Shown here piece after piece: positions 30,951 through 38,740 of a DNA stretch of 64,000 bases. The stretch comes from Providencia vermicola. GTDB lineage: Bacteria; Pseudomonadota; Gammaproteobacteria; Enterobacterales; Enterobacteriaceae. Numbering within the stretch: the first letter of the stretch is position 1; each line of letters begins with the position of its first letter. The DNA is taken from contig NZ_JAGSPI010000003.1 in the NCBI RefSeq assembly GCF_020381325.1, forward strand, positions 124,001 through 188,000, written 5' to 3'. A program made the translations under genes and the position numbers. Below the pieces are notes generated by a model. That model did no database searches. It was not told where the DNA came from and worked only from the letters and a program-made list of their open reading frames with translations.

Positions 30951-31663
30951 AACTTTACCCTTTTGTCCTATTACTTGCTTTTTATCGTCCAAAATTATAA
31001 TAATCGGACAAGTTTATTTGAATTTTCTTATTAAAACCACATTCTTATGATGCTGTTTTTTGCATTTAAAATACCTAAAGATATTTTTGATTTATTGCCT
31101 ATATTTATTCATCCGTTACGCAACGATACTGAATAATTATTATCGCGCTTCAATATCAAGTATTGTGCATTAAAAAGCAAATTCAAAATGGTAACAAGTC
31201 GGTTACACGACAAATTCCAACAATAAAGTTATCTCCACCTTGATCGCACACGTTATCCATAGCAAGTAAGTAAAGAAACAAGCAAACTAACAAGACACTC
31301 ACGGTGATAACAATGATACGGCTGAACACTGGGCATTCCTTCAAAATAACAAAGATGATTTTTATTTTTCAAATGATTACAATACTTATGCACTATCATT
31401 TTATGACTGTGCATTTTGTCTGTATTGCGGGTAAATTTTCGAATAACGAATAGTACGCCAATTCATTACTTGAAATTTGAGGAAAATAAGCAATTGGCAC
31501 ATCTTTACAATAATTATGCTTATTTTAAGCGCTATCCTTTGTTAACTTATTCTGTTTGTGCTTTTTTTATTCAAAAATTGCTGAATATCGCACAACCAGC
31601 CTTTGTCATGGGGAAATGAAGTTGTGTATACTTCTACTACCGTAAAACAAGAAATCATTTGAG
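30951..31663. other. Divergent pheP / MarA-type regulator intergenic region
   Basis: A 713-base AT-rich gap. One TTG-started ORF of 67 codons (31416-31619) has no ribosome site or family resemblance and is not called. The region should carry both divergent promoters; no terminator-linked RNA was found in it. Confidence 0.5.
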
Positions 31664-32047
31664 ATGCCACAAGATAACCACTTAGCACTTGTCTATGCGT
31701 TGAGTAAATGGATAGAAGAACATTTAGGTCGAGTCATACATCTAGAAGAGCTCGCAGCCTACTCTGGCTACTCACTTTGGCATATGCAAAAAATATTCAA
31801 AGAAGTCACAGGGATTTCCTTAGGAAAATACATTCGCCAGCGCCGTTTAGCCGGGGCTGTTAATTTATTACGTAATAGTAGCCAATCTATCTTCGATATC
31901 GCTCTCGATTTTGGTTTTGGTTCCCAATCTCACTTTACTTATATGTTCCGTAAAGAGTATGGCATTACCCCCTTTGATTTTAGGCAAAATGACCAAATTC
32001 AACTCGATGTAAAACAACCACTGCACTTAACCCGAGAGTATGAGTGA
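31664..32047 (+). CDS. Small AraC-family activator (MarA/SoxS/AarP type)
   Basis: A 127-residue protein made almost wholly of the AraC DNA-binding domain: helix-turn-helix 1 (HLEELAAYSGYSLWHMQKIFKEVTG, about residues 26-50) and helix-turn-helix 2 (SIFDIALDFGFGSQSHFTYMFRKEYG, about 78-103), ending in the family signature GITPFDFRQ. It lacks a ligand-binding domain, so activity is probably set by expression level as in MarA and SoxS. In Providencia stuartii a protein of this class, AarP, activates aac(2')-Ia and multidrug resistance, and PqrA in Proteus is similar. Whether this is AarP itself cannot be decided here, so no symbol is given. Confidence 0.88.
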   Translation: MPQDNHLALVYALSKWIEEHLGRVIHLEELAAYSGYSLWHMQKIFKEVTGISLGKYIRQRRLAGAVNLLRNSSQSIFDIALDFGFGSQSHFTYMFRKEYGITPFDFRQNDQIQLDVKQPLHLTREYE

Positions 32048-32273
32048 ACATGTGTTAATCACATTAATTCTTTGAATTTACTAATTAATGTTCTAACACA
32101 TTGTCATTTCAACCAATCATTCAGTTTAATACTTTGAACAGTTGCTGAAATTATGCACTGTTCAAGGACGATTTTGCGTCTCCATGACTTAATTTATACC
32201 CACTTAGATAATTTACATTCCAAATAATTAGAGTAAGGTACAGTGGTAATGTATTAACTTCAGGAGGCAGTGG

Positions 32274-33086
32274 ATGTCTATCAAACTGGTTGCTATTGAT
32301 TTAGATGGCACATTACTCAATCCCCAACACCAAATCTCCCCAGCAGTTAAAGAAGCCGTCATACAAGCCAGTCAAAAAGGGGTTTATGTTGTGCTTGCAT
32401 CAGGACGCCCTTATTCAGGGATCGCCCCTTACCTTAAAGAGTTAGGCTTAAATACCGCTAATAACTATTGCATAAGTAATAATGGCAGTGTTATCCATCA
32501 AGCTAGCGATGGCAGCCATTTAGTGGAAGTGCCGCTAGATTTTGATGATTTCCAGTATTTTGAAGAACTTACCAGAAATGTAGGTATTCACATGCATGCC
32601 CTTGCGGACAATACTATGTTCACTGCTAATCGTCATATTAGCCACTATACTGTGATGGACGCCTATCTCACTAATACCCCATTGGTATATTGTCCTGTCA
32701 ATGAAATGGACACATCCCTTGCTTTCACGAAGTTTATGATGATTGACCATCCTGAAACCTTAGAAACGGGTATTAGCTACATTCCTGAGAATGTCTTCGA
32801 CAATTATGCATTAACGAGAACCAGTCCTTATTTTCTTGAAGTATCGAATAAAGCAGCGAATAAAGGTGCCGCACTTCAGATTATTTGTGAAAAATTAGGC
32901 CTTACACCCGATAAAGTCATGAGTATTGGCGATCAAAATAATGATATTCAAATGCTGCAATATGCCAGCGTTTCTGTCGCGATGGAAAATGCGGTTGAGT
33001 CCATACGGAGAATGGCAAAATTTGTCACCACGACCAATGAAGAAGATGGTGTGGCAATCGCCATAAATAAATTTATTAATGTGTAA
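32274..33086 (+). CDS. yidA: HAD-IIB sugar-phosphatase YidA
   Basis: Cof-type haloacid dehalogenase phosphatase; E. coli YidA dephosphorylates sugar phosphates such as erythrose 4-phosphate and alpha-glucose 1-phosphate in vitro. The nucleophile motif is AIDLDGTLL (Asp9 and Asp11), motif II is ASGRP, motif III holds the Lys of SNKAANKGAAL, and motif IV is SIGDQNNDIQML. Length 270 residues, the same as E. coli YidA, with the cap-domain motif YCISNNGS. A GGAGG site precedes the ATG. It is monocistronic. Confidence 0.9.
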   Translation: MSIKLVAIDLDGTLLNPQHQISPAVKEAVIQASQKGVYVVLASGRPYSGIAPYLKELGLNTANNYCISNNGSVIHQASDGSHLVEVPLDFDDFQYFEELTRNVGIHMHALADNTMFTANRHISHYTVMDAYLTNTPLVYCPVNEMDTSLAFTKFMMIDHPETLETGISYIPENVFDNYALTRTSPYFLEVSNKAANKGAALQIICEKLGLTPDKVMSIGDQNNDIQMLQYASVSVAMENAVESIRRMAKFVTTTNEEDGVAIAINKFINV

Positions 33087-33102
33087 TCTCTAAATTAAAC
33101 AG

Positions 33103-33131
33103 AAAACAGCTCACATCTTGAGCTGTTTTTT
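33103..33131. terminator. Bidirectional terminator between yidA and yddG
   Basis: AAACAGCTCA / TGAGCTGTTT, 10-bp stem with 5-base loop, A run before and T run after, between convergent genes. Confidence 0.9.
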
Positions 33132-33134
33132 CCT

Positions 33135-34031
33135 CTATTTAACCTGTTTTTGCCGGGTCGCAAGAAAACAAATAATTGAACCAATTGTTACCATTAATAC
33201 CCCTTGCCAAAAACCGAGTGTTAATGCAGTACTCAATAAAATGGATGCAAACGCTGTTGAAATAACGGGGGTGAAATATGAAAGTGTGCCCAAAAAGGCC
33301 ACATTGCCTTTGATAACAGCGAAAGTCCACAATGCATTCGCACCACCTGTCGCAATAGCAGCGATAAGAAGAAGCGTCAGGCTATTTGTTGTAAGATTAA
33401 ATTCACTTGGTGCGCTAAATAAATAGAGGATCCACAGCCCTATCGCCGTCATAATAAAAAATAACACCATTCCATTGTGCCCACCTGAAATACGTTTCGT
33501 CACATTGCTATAAAATGACCAGAAGATCGCGCCAATAAAGGCTAGGAAATAACAGAGTGGGTTACTTTGAATATTGGTTAAAATAGACTCAGTGGAAAGT
33601 GGCTGATCGCCAGAAATAACCCAGACAAGCCCCATAAACGCAAGAATTAACCCTATAGCAAGTAATACGGTAAAACGCTGGCGATTAAAAAAAACGGCTA
33701 AAGCGATAGTAAAACTTGGCCATAGATAATTCACCATTCCTAGCTCAATCGCTTGCTGACGGTTATTGGCTAAACCCAGTGCTAGTACAAAACATATTTC
33801 ATAGCTAACAAACAGTAATGTTCCCCAAAATAAATAACGTTTAGGGTATTGCTTTATCTTTGGAAGACCCATTGCTAAAACTAAAACAATCGAGCCAATG
33901 GTATACACTAATGCTGCGCCACCGACAGGGCCGAAGTTTTCACTAACACTACGGATCAGCCCAACCATGGTGCTCCACAATAGGATAGAAATAACCCCAT
34001 ACAGTGTCGCTGCGTATTGACCTAATTTCAT
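33135..34031 (-). CDS. yddG: Aromatic amino acid exporter YddG
   Basis: Inner-membrane EamA/DMT-superfamily transporter with ten helices; E. coli YddG exports phenylalanine, tyrosine and tryptophan and also lets paraquat out. The start (ATLYGVISILLWSTMVGLIRSVSE), GPVGGAALVYT, LFVSYEICFVLALG, QAIELGMVNYLWPS and the C-terminal YFTPVISTAFASILL follow E. coli YddG. Length 298 residues (E. coli 293). It is a single gene convergent with yidA. Confidence 0.88.
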   Translation of the reverse strand: MKLGQYAATLYGVISILLWSTMVGLIRSVSENFGPVGGAALVYTIGSIVLVLAMGLPKIKQYPKRYLFWGTLLFVSYEICFVLALGLANNRQQAIELGMVNYLWPSFTIALAVFFNRQRFTVLLAIGLILAFMGLVWVISGDQPLSTESILTNIQSNPLCYFLAFIGAIFWSFYSNVTKRISGGHNGMVLFFIMTAIGLWILYLFSAPSEFNLTTNSLTLLLIAAIATGGANALWTFAVIKGNVAFLGTLSYFTPVISTAFASILLSTALTLGFWQGVLMVTIGSIICFLATRQKQVK

Positions 34032-34139
34032 GATTTTCTCTGCCAGTTACACCAAACAATATGCCTGATAACAAAATTATTATTCTTTTAAAAAACCTTA
34101 TAGCTCAACACATTGGAATGCAAGCACTTTTCTTTACAT

Positions 34140-34171
34140 AAAAAAAATTCCTAGGTATTAACCTAAGAATT
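34140..34171 (-). terminator. Terminator of the alanine/Na+ symporter gene
   Basis: On the minus strand AATTCTTAGGT pairs with ACCTAGGAATT (one mismatch, 4-base loop) and is followed by a T8 tract, 23 bases past the stop codon. Confidence 0.8.
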
Positions 34172-34193
34172 TTATGATTTAATGTTTTTTTAG

Positions 34194-35654
34194 TTAACGG
34201 GAGCTTTCTTTTTCAACCCATTTTTCAACCTGCTCTTTTTCCCAAATCCCTTCTTCAAATTGTTTTTTTAATTCAGGATGTTGGTTGATATCAAATGTGG
34301 GAATTTTCCCCGCGGCTAATTGTTGGTTGTAATCTTTGGCTAGTTTAAATGCGATACCCGATAATAAAAGAATTGCAATGAGGTTTGTCACGGCCATTAA
34401 CCCCATAGATAAATCAGCTAACTTCCAGATAAATGGCATTTCGGCCAACGCACCAAACATCACCATACCAAGTGCCGCTAAACGGAAAATAAATAGCCCC
34501 GCAGTATGGTTATTCTCTAGAAAGATCATATTACTTTCAGCGTAAGCATAATTTGCAATGATTGACGTAAAAGCAAAGAAAAATATAGCGACCGCAATAA
34601 ATGTGCTCCCCCAACTTCCCACCGCTGATGACAATGCTAACTGTGTCAATTCAATGCCATTAATTTTATCAACCCCACTATCTAATACCCCAGACGATAA
34701 AATAATAATGGCTGTTGCGCTACAAATCACGATTGTATCCATAAAGACCCCAAGCATTTGAACATACCCTTGGGAAGCTGGATGAGGCGGATAAGGAGAG
34801 GCTGAGGCTGCCGCATTTGGTGCTGACCCCATTCCCGCTTCATTAGAAAATAAGCCCCGCTGAATGCCTTGAGTCATCGCTTGGGCGACACCATAACCCA
34901 CTGCGCCTCCTGCAGCTTCTTGTAGCCCAAACGCATTACGAATAATCATCATAAACACATCGGGTAAGCGTTCGATATGGTGTCCGACAACCCAGAAAGC
35001 TAAAAGCAAGTATGCGAGCGCCATAATAGGTACAACAAGCTCTGCCACTTTTGCTATTGATTTTAATCCACCAAAAATAATCACACCACTCAGAATAACT
35101 AAGCTGATACCGACATAAAGTGGGTTGAAGTCAAAAGCAACTGCGGTCGCTTGAGCGATTGAATTAGCCTGAACGGCGTTAAATACTAACCCAAATGCAA
35201 TAATAAGAAAAACTGAAAAAAGGATACCCATCCAACGTTGATTCAGCCCCTTTTGCATATAATAAGAAGGCCCGCCACGGTAATTTCCTTGGTCATCTTT
35301 TGTTTTATACAGCTGCGCTAATGTACATTCGACAAATGACGTTGCCATTCCAAGTAAAGCTACTACCCACATCCAAAATATCGCACCAGGCCCCCCTGCT
35401 GTTAATGCGATAGCGACACCCGTTAAATTTCCTGTACCAACACGCGCTGCTAGGCTGGTACATAATGCCTGGAATGAAGAAATCCCAGCACTATCAGATT
35501 GTTTACTATTTTTCAGAATACCAAACATATGACTAAAATGCCTAATTTGAATAAAGCCTGAACGAATCGTGAAATACAACCCTGCACCGAGTAGCAAATA
35601 AATGAGTAGCGAACCCCAAATAATATTCGTTAATGAATTTATAAATTCTATCAA
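34194..35654 (-). CDS. Alanine/glycine:Na+ symporter (AGCS family)
   Basis: Inner-membrane sodium-coupled amino acid carrier of the AGCS family (AlsT/DagA/YaaJ-like). Family signatures are ARVGTGNLTGVAIALTAGGPGAIFWMW, GGPSYYMQKG, QRGLFSNEAGMGSAPNAAA and the conserved helix VFMDTIVICSATA. The frame is open to a TTG at 35684, but the TTG at 35654 (MIEFINSLTN..., 486 residues) is preferred because a GGAGAG site lies just upstream, whereas the longer start has none. Alanine or glycine is the expected substrate; specificity is not readable. It is monocistronic, with its own terminator. Confidence 0.88.
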   Translation of the reverse strand: MIEFINSLTNIIWGSLLIYLLLGAGLYFTIRSGFIQIRHFSHMFGILKNSKQSDSAGISSFQALCTSLAARVGTGNLTGVAIALTAGGPGAIFWMWVVALLGMATSFVECTLAQLYKTKDDQGNYRGGPSYYMQKGLNQRWMGILFSVFLIIAFGLVFNAVQANSIAQATAVAFDFNPLYVGISLVILSGVIIFGGLKSIAKVAELVVPIMALAYLLLAFWVVGHHIERLPDVFMMIIRNAFGLQEAAGGAVGYGVAQAMTQGIQRGLFSNEAGMGSAPNAAASASPYPPHPASQGYVQMLGVFMDTIVICSATAIIILSSGVLDSGVDKINGIELTQLALSSAVGSWGSTFIAVAIFFFAFTSIIANYAYAESNMIFLENNHTAGLFIFRLAALGMVMFGALAEMPFIWKLADLSMGLMAVTNLIAILLLSGIAFKLAKDYNQQLAAGKIPTFDINQHPELKKQFEEGIWEKEQVEKWVEKESSR

Positions 35655-36247
35655 ATTACTCTCCTTTTTTATTAAATAAGCCAACGTAAATCGTTAGCAA
35701 TTAATTTCGCCCCATATCAGCCAAATATTTAAATATAACCACTAAAATAAAAACGTAATTAATGTACAACTCAATCTGTCATTGAAATTATATTTTTTTA
35801 TCTTTAATGTAAATTCATTTCTCTCTTCACTGTTCATTAACCGCAAAAAATACAAAAACTCAAATTAAATCAAATACAGAAAAAACAAAATAACCAAAAA
35901 AATCAAAAGCATAAAAAATAAAATTAAATTACCACCCTTAAATAATCAATCGTTTGATTTTTAGCTATTTTTTTAAACTATTAACTATTTTAGTTAATAG
36001 TTAATCTTAATTCATTATGTGAAATTAAAGTAAAGTTATTATCTTAAATATAAAATATATTTTTAAATTATATTTTAAATAATCGCCAATAATTTTTATT
36101 TTAAATTTAAAGCAGTGCCACTTTATTATTTCATAAAAAGTTCAGCGTTTTAAATCACATCATGATAGTCAAAAAACGAATATTGCTTATACCTTCTGAT
36201 AACAATACACTGAACGTAAATTCGCTTTATTGACAAGAGGTTAACAT
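35655..36247. other. Very AT-rich gap with a perfect palindrome
   Basis: A 593-base gap of low-complexity A/T-rich DNA with no credible gene, divergent promoters expected at both ends. The only ordered element is the 27-base palindrome at 35976-36002. Base composition of this kind is typical of H-NS-bound DNA; that is an inference. Confidence 0.5.
35976..36002. repeat. Perfect AT-rich inverted repeat
   Basis: AACTATTAACTA and TAGTTAATAGTT are exact reverse complements separated by TTT. Neither strand has a T run after the arm, so it is unlikely to be a terminator and looks more like an operator for a symmetric DNA-binding protein. Confidence 0.8.
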
Positions 36248-36499
36248 ATGGAAATTACGATTAAAGTATCTGATGACTCAATTGAACAGCTCCCTGCTAA
36301 AACTTATGATGCATTTTGTGCAGAGCTAAAAGCGCGTGTTTTAGAAGTCTACCCTAGCAGTAACTTATTAATTACTCATGACAGTGGGCCAACAACTTTC
36401 TCAACCCAGGGTTTTCATAACGATAATGAAGCTCATATCGTTTTACATGAGCTTGTTGAAGATGTTTTAAAACACGGACATTGGCTGAAAAATAATTAA
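36248..36499 (+). CDS. DinI-like family protein
   Basis: An 83-residue protein whose layout matches DinI: an N-terminal strand (MEITIKV), LPAKTYDAFCAELKARVLEVYP (helix 1, compare DinI LPAGAIDALAGELSRRIQYAFP), two strands with STQGF (DinI SVIG), then an acidic helix ending VLKHGHWL (DinI ESADDWF). DinI binds RecA filaments and tunes the SOS response; the family also includes MsgA, tied to survival of Salmonella in macrophages. No CTG-N10-CAG LexA box lies upstream, so it may not be SOS-induced. Start supported by AAGAGG 8 bases upstream. Family call by pattern only. Confidence 0.65.
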   Translation: MEITIKVSDDSIEQLPAKTYDAFCAELKARVLEVYPSSNLLITHDSGPTTFSTQGFHNDNEAHIVLHELVEDVLKHGHWLKNN

Positions 36500-36596
36500 T
36501 CACCATTATTCACGGCAGCTGACGGTCGCTTTATAGCAACAGTCAGCTTCTTATCTCCTCAAAATCCCCCAACTTTCATCTTCATATCCCTAAAGC

Positions 36597-36610
36597 CTGA
36601 TCAAGATCAT
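36597..36610 (+). promoter_or_regulatory. FNR/CRP-like dyad
   Basis: CTGATCAAGATCAT keeps the inner FNR half-sites TGAT-N4-ATCA exactly (8 of 10 consensus positions). It lies just upstream of a TATACT hexamer (36626-36631) that could start the candidate small RNA. Regulation is inferred. Confidence 0.4.
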
Positions 36611-36637
36611 AGTTAACAAGGTATTTATACTCTCTTC

Positions 36638-36747
36638 TCTAAAATCACTTTACCTCCAATCGTTATATGATAAAGTATATAACGTAATTTTCATTTACAT
36701 TGCTTTTGCTAATTTATAGCGGCCAGTATTTATACTGGCTCTTTTTT
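36638..36747 (+). ncRNA. Candidate small RNA with orphan terminator
   Basis: No ORF precedes the strong terminator here (GCCAGTA-ttta-TACTGGC at 36722-36739, then a T6 tract), so it should end a non-coding transcript. A second hairpin, CGTTATAT/ATATAACG with an 8-base loop, lies at 36661-36684. A TATACT -10-like box at 36626-36631 would start transcription near 36638, giving about 110 nt. It matches no sRNA I recognise. An alternative is a long 3' UTR of the DinI-like gene processed at the hairpin. Confidence 0.45.
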
Positions 36748-36860
36748 ATGAAATCATGCGAAATGCAACTCAACATCCCCGTTTTAGTCCTAATCTGCTA
36801 TAGTAGTTTCTAGATATTATTTAGAGTAACTATTCATTGAGTGCAAACAGAGGTATGACT

Positions 36861-37232
36861 ATGAAGCGTTTATTACTGGCTCTTTGCCTGTCACCAGCTT
36901 TAACCATGGCAGCCAATGCCCCTTTAAATATTAGTGAACTGGCTAAGGATTATTGTGAAATAACAGGCCAAGCGCTAAACGAAGCATACAGCACTAACAA
37001 AAGCAGTAGTGACCTAACCCTTGAAACAATTGAAAAATTGAAAAAGGAAAATGTCGATTTGAAAAAGCTGGAGACGGTTGAGACAGACCTTCGCCAAAAC
37101 CTCACATCCGCTATTGATGCAATTCGTAACAATAAATCTCAGTTTAAGAATAACGAAGAGTTTGCTAAATCATTAAATGACTCAATCTCTGCGTGTAAAA
37201 TTCAAACTGAGTTACTCCTGAACAAATCGTAA
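36861..37232 (+). CDS. Small exported protein of unknown function
   Basis: Not recognised. The ATG at 36861 is chosen over upstream in-frame starts because AGAGG lies 7 bases before it and it opens directly with a Sec signal peptide (MKRLLLALCLSPALTMAANA, cleavage about residue 17-20). The mature part, about 100 residues, is hydrophilic, helical and rich in Lys, Asn and Ser, with two cysteines (DYCEITG and SACKIQ) near its ends that could form a disulfide in the periplasm. It ends in a strong terminator and stands alone. Confidence 0.75.
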   Translation: MKRLLLALCLSPALTMAANAPLNISELAKDYCEITGQALNEAYSTNKSSSDLTLETIEKLKKENVDLKKLETVETDLRQNLTSAIDAIRNNKSQFKNNEEFAKSLNDSISACKIQTELLLNKS

Positions 37233-37254
37233 TCAGAATAAATCTCATCAAGAT

Positions 37255-37285
37255 AAGAGCGCAATCGTAAAATTGCGCTCTTTTT
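37255..37285. terminator. Terminator between two small exported-protein genes
   Basis: AAGAGCGCAAT / ATTGCGCTCTT, 11-bp stem with 6-base loop followed by a T run; lies between convergent genes. Confidence 0.9.
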
Positions 37286-37289
37286 CATA

Positions 37290-37676
37290 TTAAGGTGCTT
37301 TAGCACATAATTTTTCTATTGATAATTTCAGCTCTGATGTTTCACTTACAATCAGTTGAGTATGCTCTGAAATCTTACCTTCTTGCACACTCACATTGGC
37401 AACAAATGGAAGCATCTCATCTTGCGAAGACGTTCGATATAGCCCACAAACTCGATAGCTATTCCCCTCTTTATATTCACTCTTCAACGCAATTCTGACG
37501 TCCTTAAATGTGACCTCGCCTGATTGGTTTAACTTCTTATCTACCAATTGCTTAGCTGTATTTTCAACATCTGAATCACCAATAGTGCTATAAAAATGAT
37601 AGGCAAAAACCCCCAGAGCTAACAATAAAACGATCAAGAGCTTTGTTTTTATACGTTTCAACCAGTTATCCTTCAT
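37290..37676 (-). CDS. Membrane-anchored small periplasmic protein, unknown function
   Basis: 128 residues: short positive N-terminus (MKDNWLKRIKTK), one hydrophobic segment (about 13-28, LLIVLLLALGVFAYHF), then a soluble domain in the periplasm. Two cysteines (RVCGLYR and KLCAKAP) may pair. The domain pattern V-x3-L...TFKDV...EGNSYRVCG...V.V.EGKIS resembles the protein at 42555-42956, suggesting a shared family. No enzyme motif is seen. Monocistronic, facing its neighbour across a terminator. Confidence 0.7.
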   Translation of the reverse strand: MKDNWLKRIKTKLLIVLLLALGVFAYHFYSTIGDSDVENTAKQLVDKKLNQSGEVTFKDVRIALKSEYKEGNSYRVCGLYRTSSQDEMLPFVANVSVQEGKISEHTQLIVSETSELKLSIEKLCAKAP

Positions 37677-37945
37677 ATGATATGTTTGCTTAACTCATTA
37701 TAATGATATAAGTACCATAACAGTGAACAAAATGAGCCTTTGAGGTCGCTAGTTTTTGACTTCTTGTACGCATTTTCTTATTTAATAACCAATCACATTT
37801 TTTCATGAGAATCATTCATTTTTATTAGTATCAATATTAGTTATTTTTATATCGTTTTATTAATCATTGATAAAAAAAACATTTTAAGTTTTTTCTTATC
37901 GATTTATACTTAACACATTCCAGTATCTTTATTGTTAATTAATTT

Positions 37946-38170
37946 ATGAAAGAAAAAATCGTTAAAAATTTAGTTGAATTAACTTATGGCACAAACAATG
38001 ATGTTAAAATCGCAGCAATTAATGCACTCGGTGATTATAAATGTTCTATTGAACAGCAACATGCGATAGACCGGTTATTAAATCTATGCGACGATTACAA
38101 TAAAGATATTGCTGTTGCTTCAATCACCTCACTCAGTAAACTTGCAAAATTCTTTTCAGAAAATCAATAG
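37946..38170 (+). CDS. Small HEAT-repeat-like protein
   Basis: 74 residues predicted to be all helical, with two approximate HEAT-type repeats: DVKIAAINALGDYKCSIEQQHAIDRLL and DIAVASITSLSKLAKFF, each showing the hydrophobic helix-B pattern (V/I)AA/SI.(A/S)L. Such mini-solenoids usually bind other proteins. It has no signal peptide and only a weak ribosome site, so expression is less certain than its shape. Unknown function. Confidence 0.55.
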   Translation: MKEKIVKNLVELTYGTNNDVKIAAINALGDYKCSIEQQHAIDRLLNLCDDYNKDIAVASITSLSKLAKFFSENQ

Positions 38171-38335
38171 ATTAACTTACATTTAATTATTTTAACAATT
38201 TATTTTCATTGTGAGAAAATAATGAATTAAAGTTGTATGAAATATGATTTATTCATTTATATAAGTAAATTAAATTGAATTAATTTATTTAGCTGCCAAT
38301 ATAATAATTAATAAATATTCTAAAGGGGATAAAAT

Positions 38336-38686
38336 ATGAATATTCTTAAACCGTTAATTATTTCGACAAGTTTACTGGCAGCAAGTTTCTCAACATTCGC
38401 ATATCATGGTGATGGCTACGGAAATAGTAATGGTTCTTGGCATCGAGGCGGGTACCAAAATCAGCAACAGTATAATAATCGCCCTTGCGATAACTATCGC
38501 AATAATAACTATAATAGACACCACCAGGGTATGATGCAATATTCAACATCAATACAAACAAGTCAACCTGAAGAAGCACTTAAAAAAATAGTTGCAGATG
38601 TTCCTAAAGGTGAAAATGGCAAACAATATATGGTTAAAGTTGCCGTGGTCGAAATCACACCGAATACACAAGTACAATCCCAGTAA
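38336..38686 (+). CDS. Exported Asn/Gln/Gly/His-rich protein, unknown function
   Basis: 116 residues with a clear Sec signal peptide (about 1-22, ending TFA before YHGDG) and a good AAGGGG site. The mature N-terminal half is low-complexity, rich in Asn, Gln, Gly, Tyr, Arg and His, with His in YHGDG, WHRGG and NRHHQ; it could be a flexible or metal-binding linker. The C-terminal third (EEALKKIVADVPKGENGKQYMVKVAVVEI) is ordered, with a helix then a strand. Single cysteine. Ends at a terminator. Not assigned to a known family. Confidence 0.7.
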   Translation: MNILKPLIISTSLLAASFSTFAYHGDGYGNSNGSWHRGGYQNQQQYNNRPCDNYRNNNYNRHHQGMMQYSTSIQTSQPEEALKKIVADVPKGENGKQYMVKVAVVEITPNTQVQSQ

Positions 38687-38695
38687 TTGAAAACT

Positions 38696-38724
38696 CAGGG
38701 TAGTAAATGCTACCCTGTTAGTTA
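38696..38724. terminator. Terminator after the Asn/Gln-rich exported protein
   Basis: CAGGGTAG / CTACCCTG, 8-bp stem with 6-base loop, then TTAGTTATTT; between convergent genes. Confidence 0.75.
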
Positions 38725-38740
38725 TTTAACCCGTTTATTC

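Larger units (their letters stand above)
36500..36860. other. Gap holding an imperfect hairpin and a candidate sRNA
   Basis: Without a protein gene. It holds a mismatched hairpin at 36517-36548 (probable weak terminator of the DinI-like gene), an FNR-like dyad at 36597-36610, a hairpin at 36661-36684 and a strong orphan terminator at 36722-36747. Confidence 0.6.

Noticed and set aside
31164-31182. Possible marbox between pheP and the MarA-type gene
   Set aside because: Several key positions fail and it lies almost 500 bases from the regulator gene.
31416-31619. 67-codon ORF upstream of the MarA-type gene
   Set aside because: TTG start, no ribosome site, no recognisable family or domain; probably promoter DNA.
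36120-36247. LexA box for the DinI-like gene
   Set aside because: No CTG-N10-CAG match; the nearest CTG at 36197 lacks the partner half.
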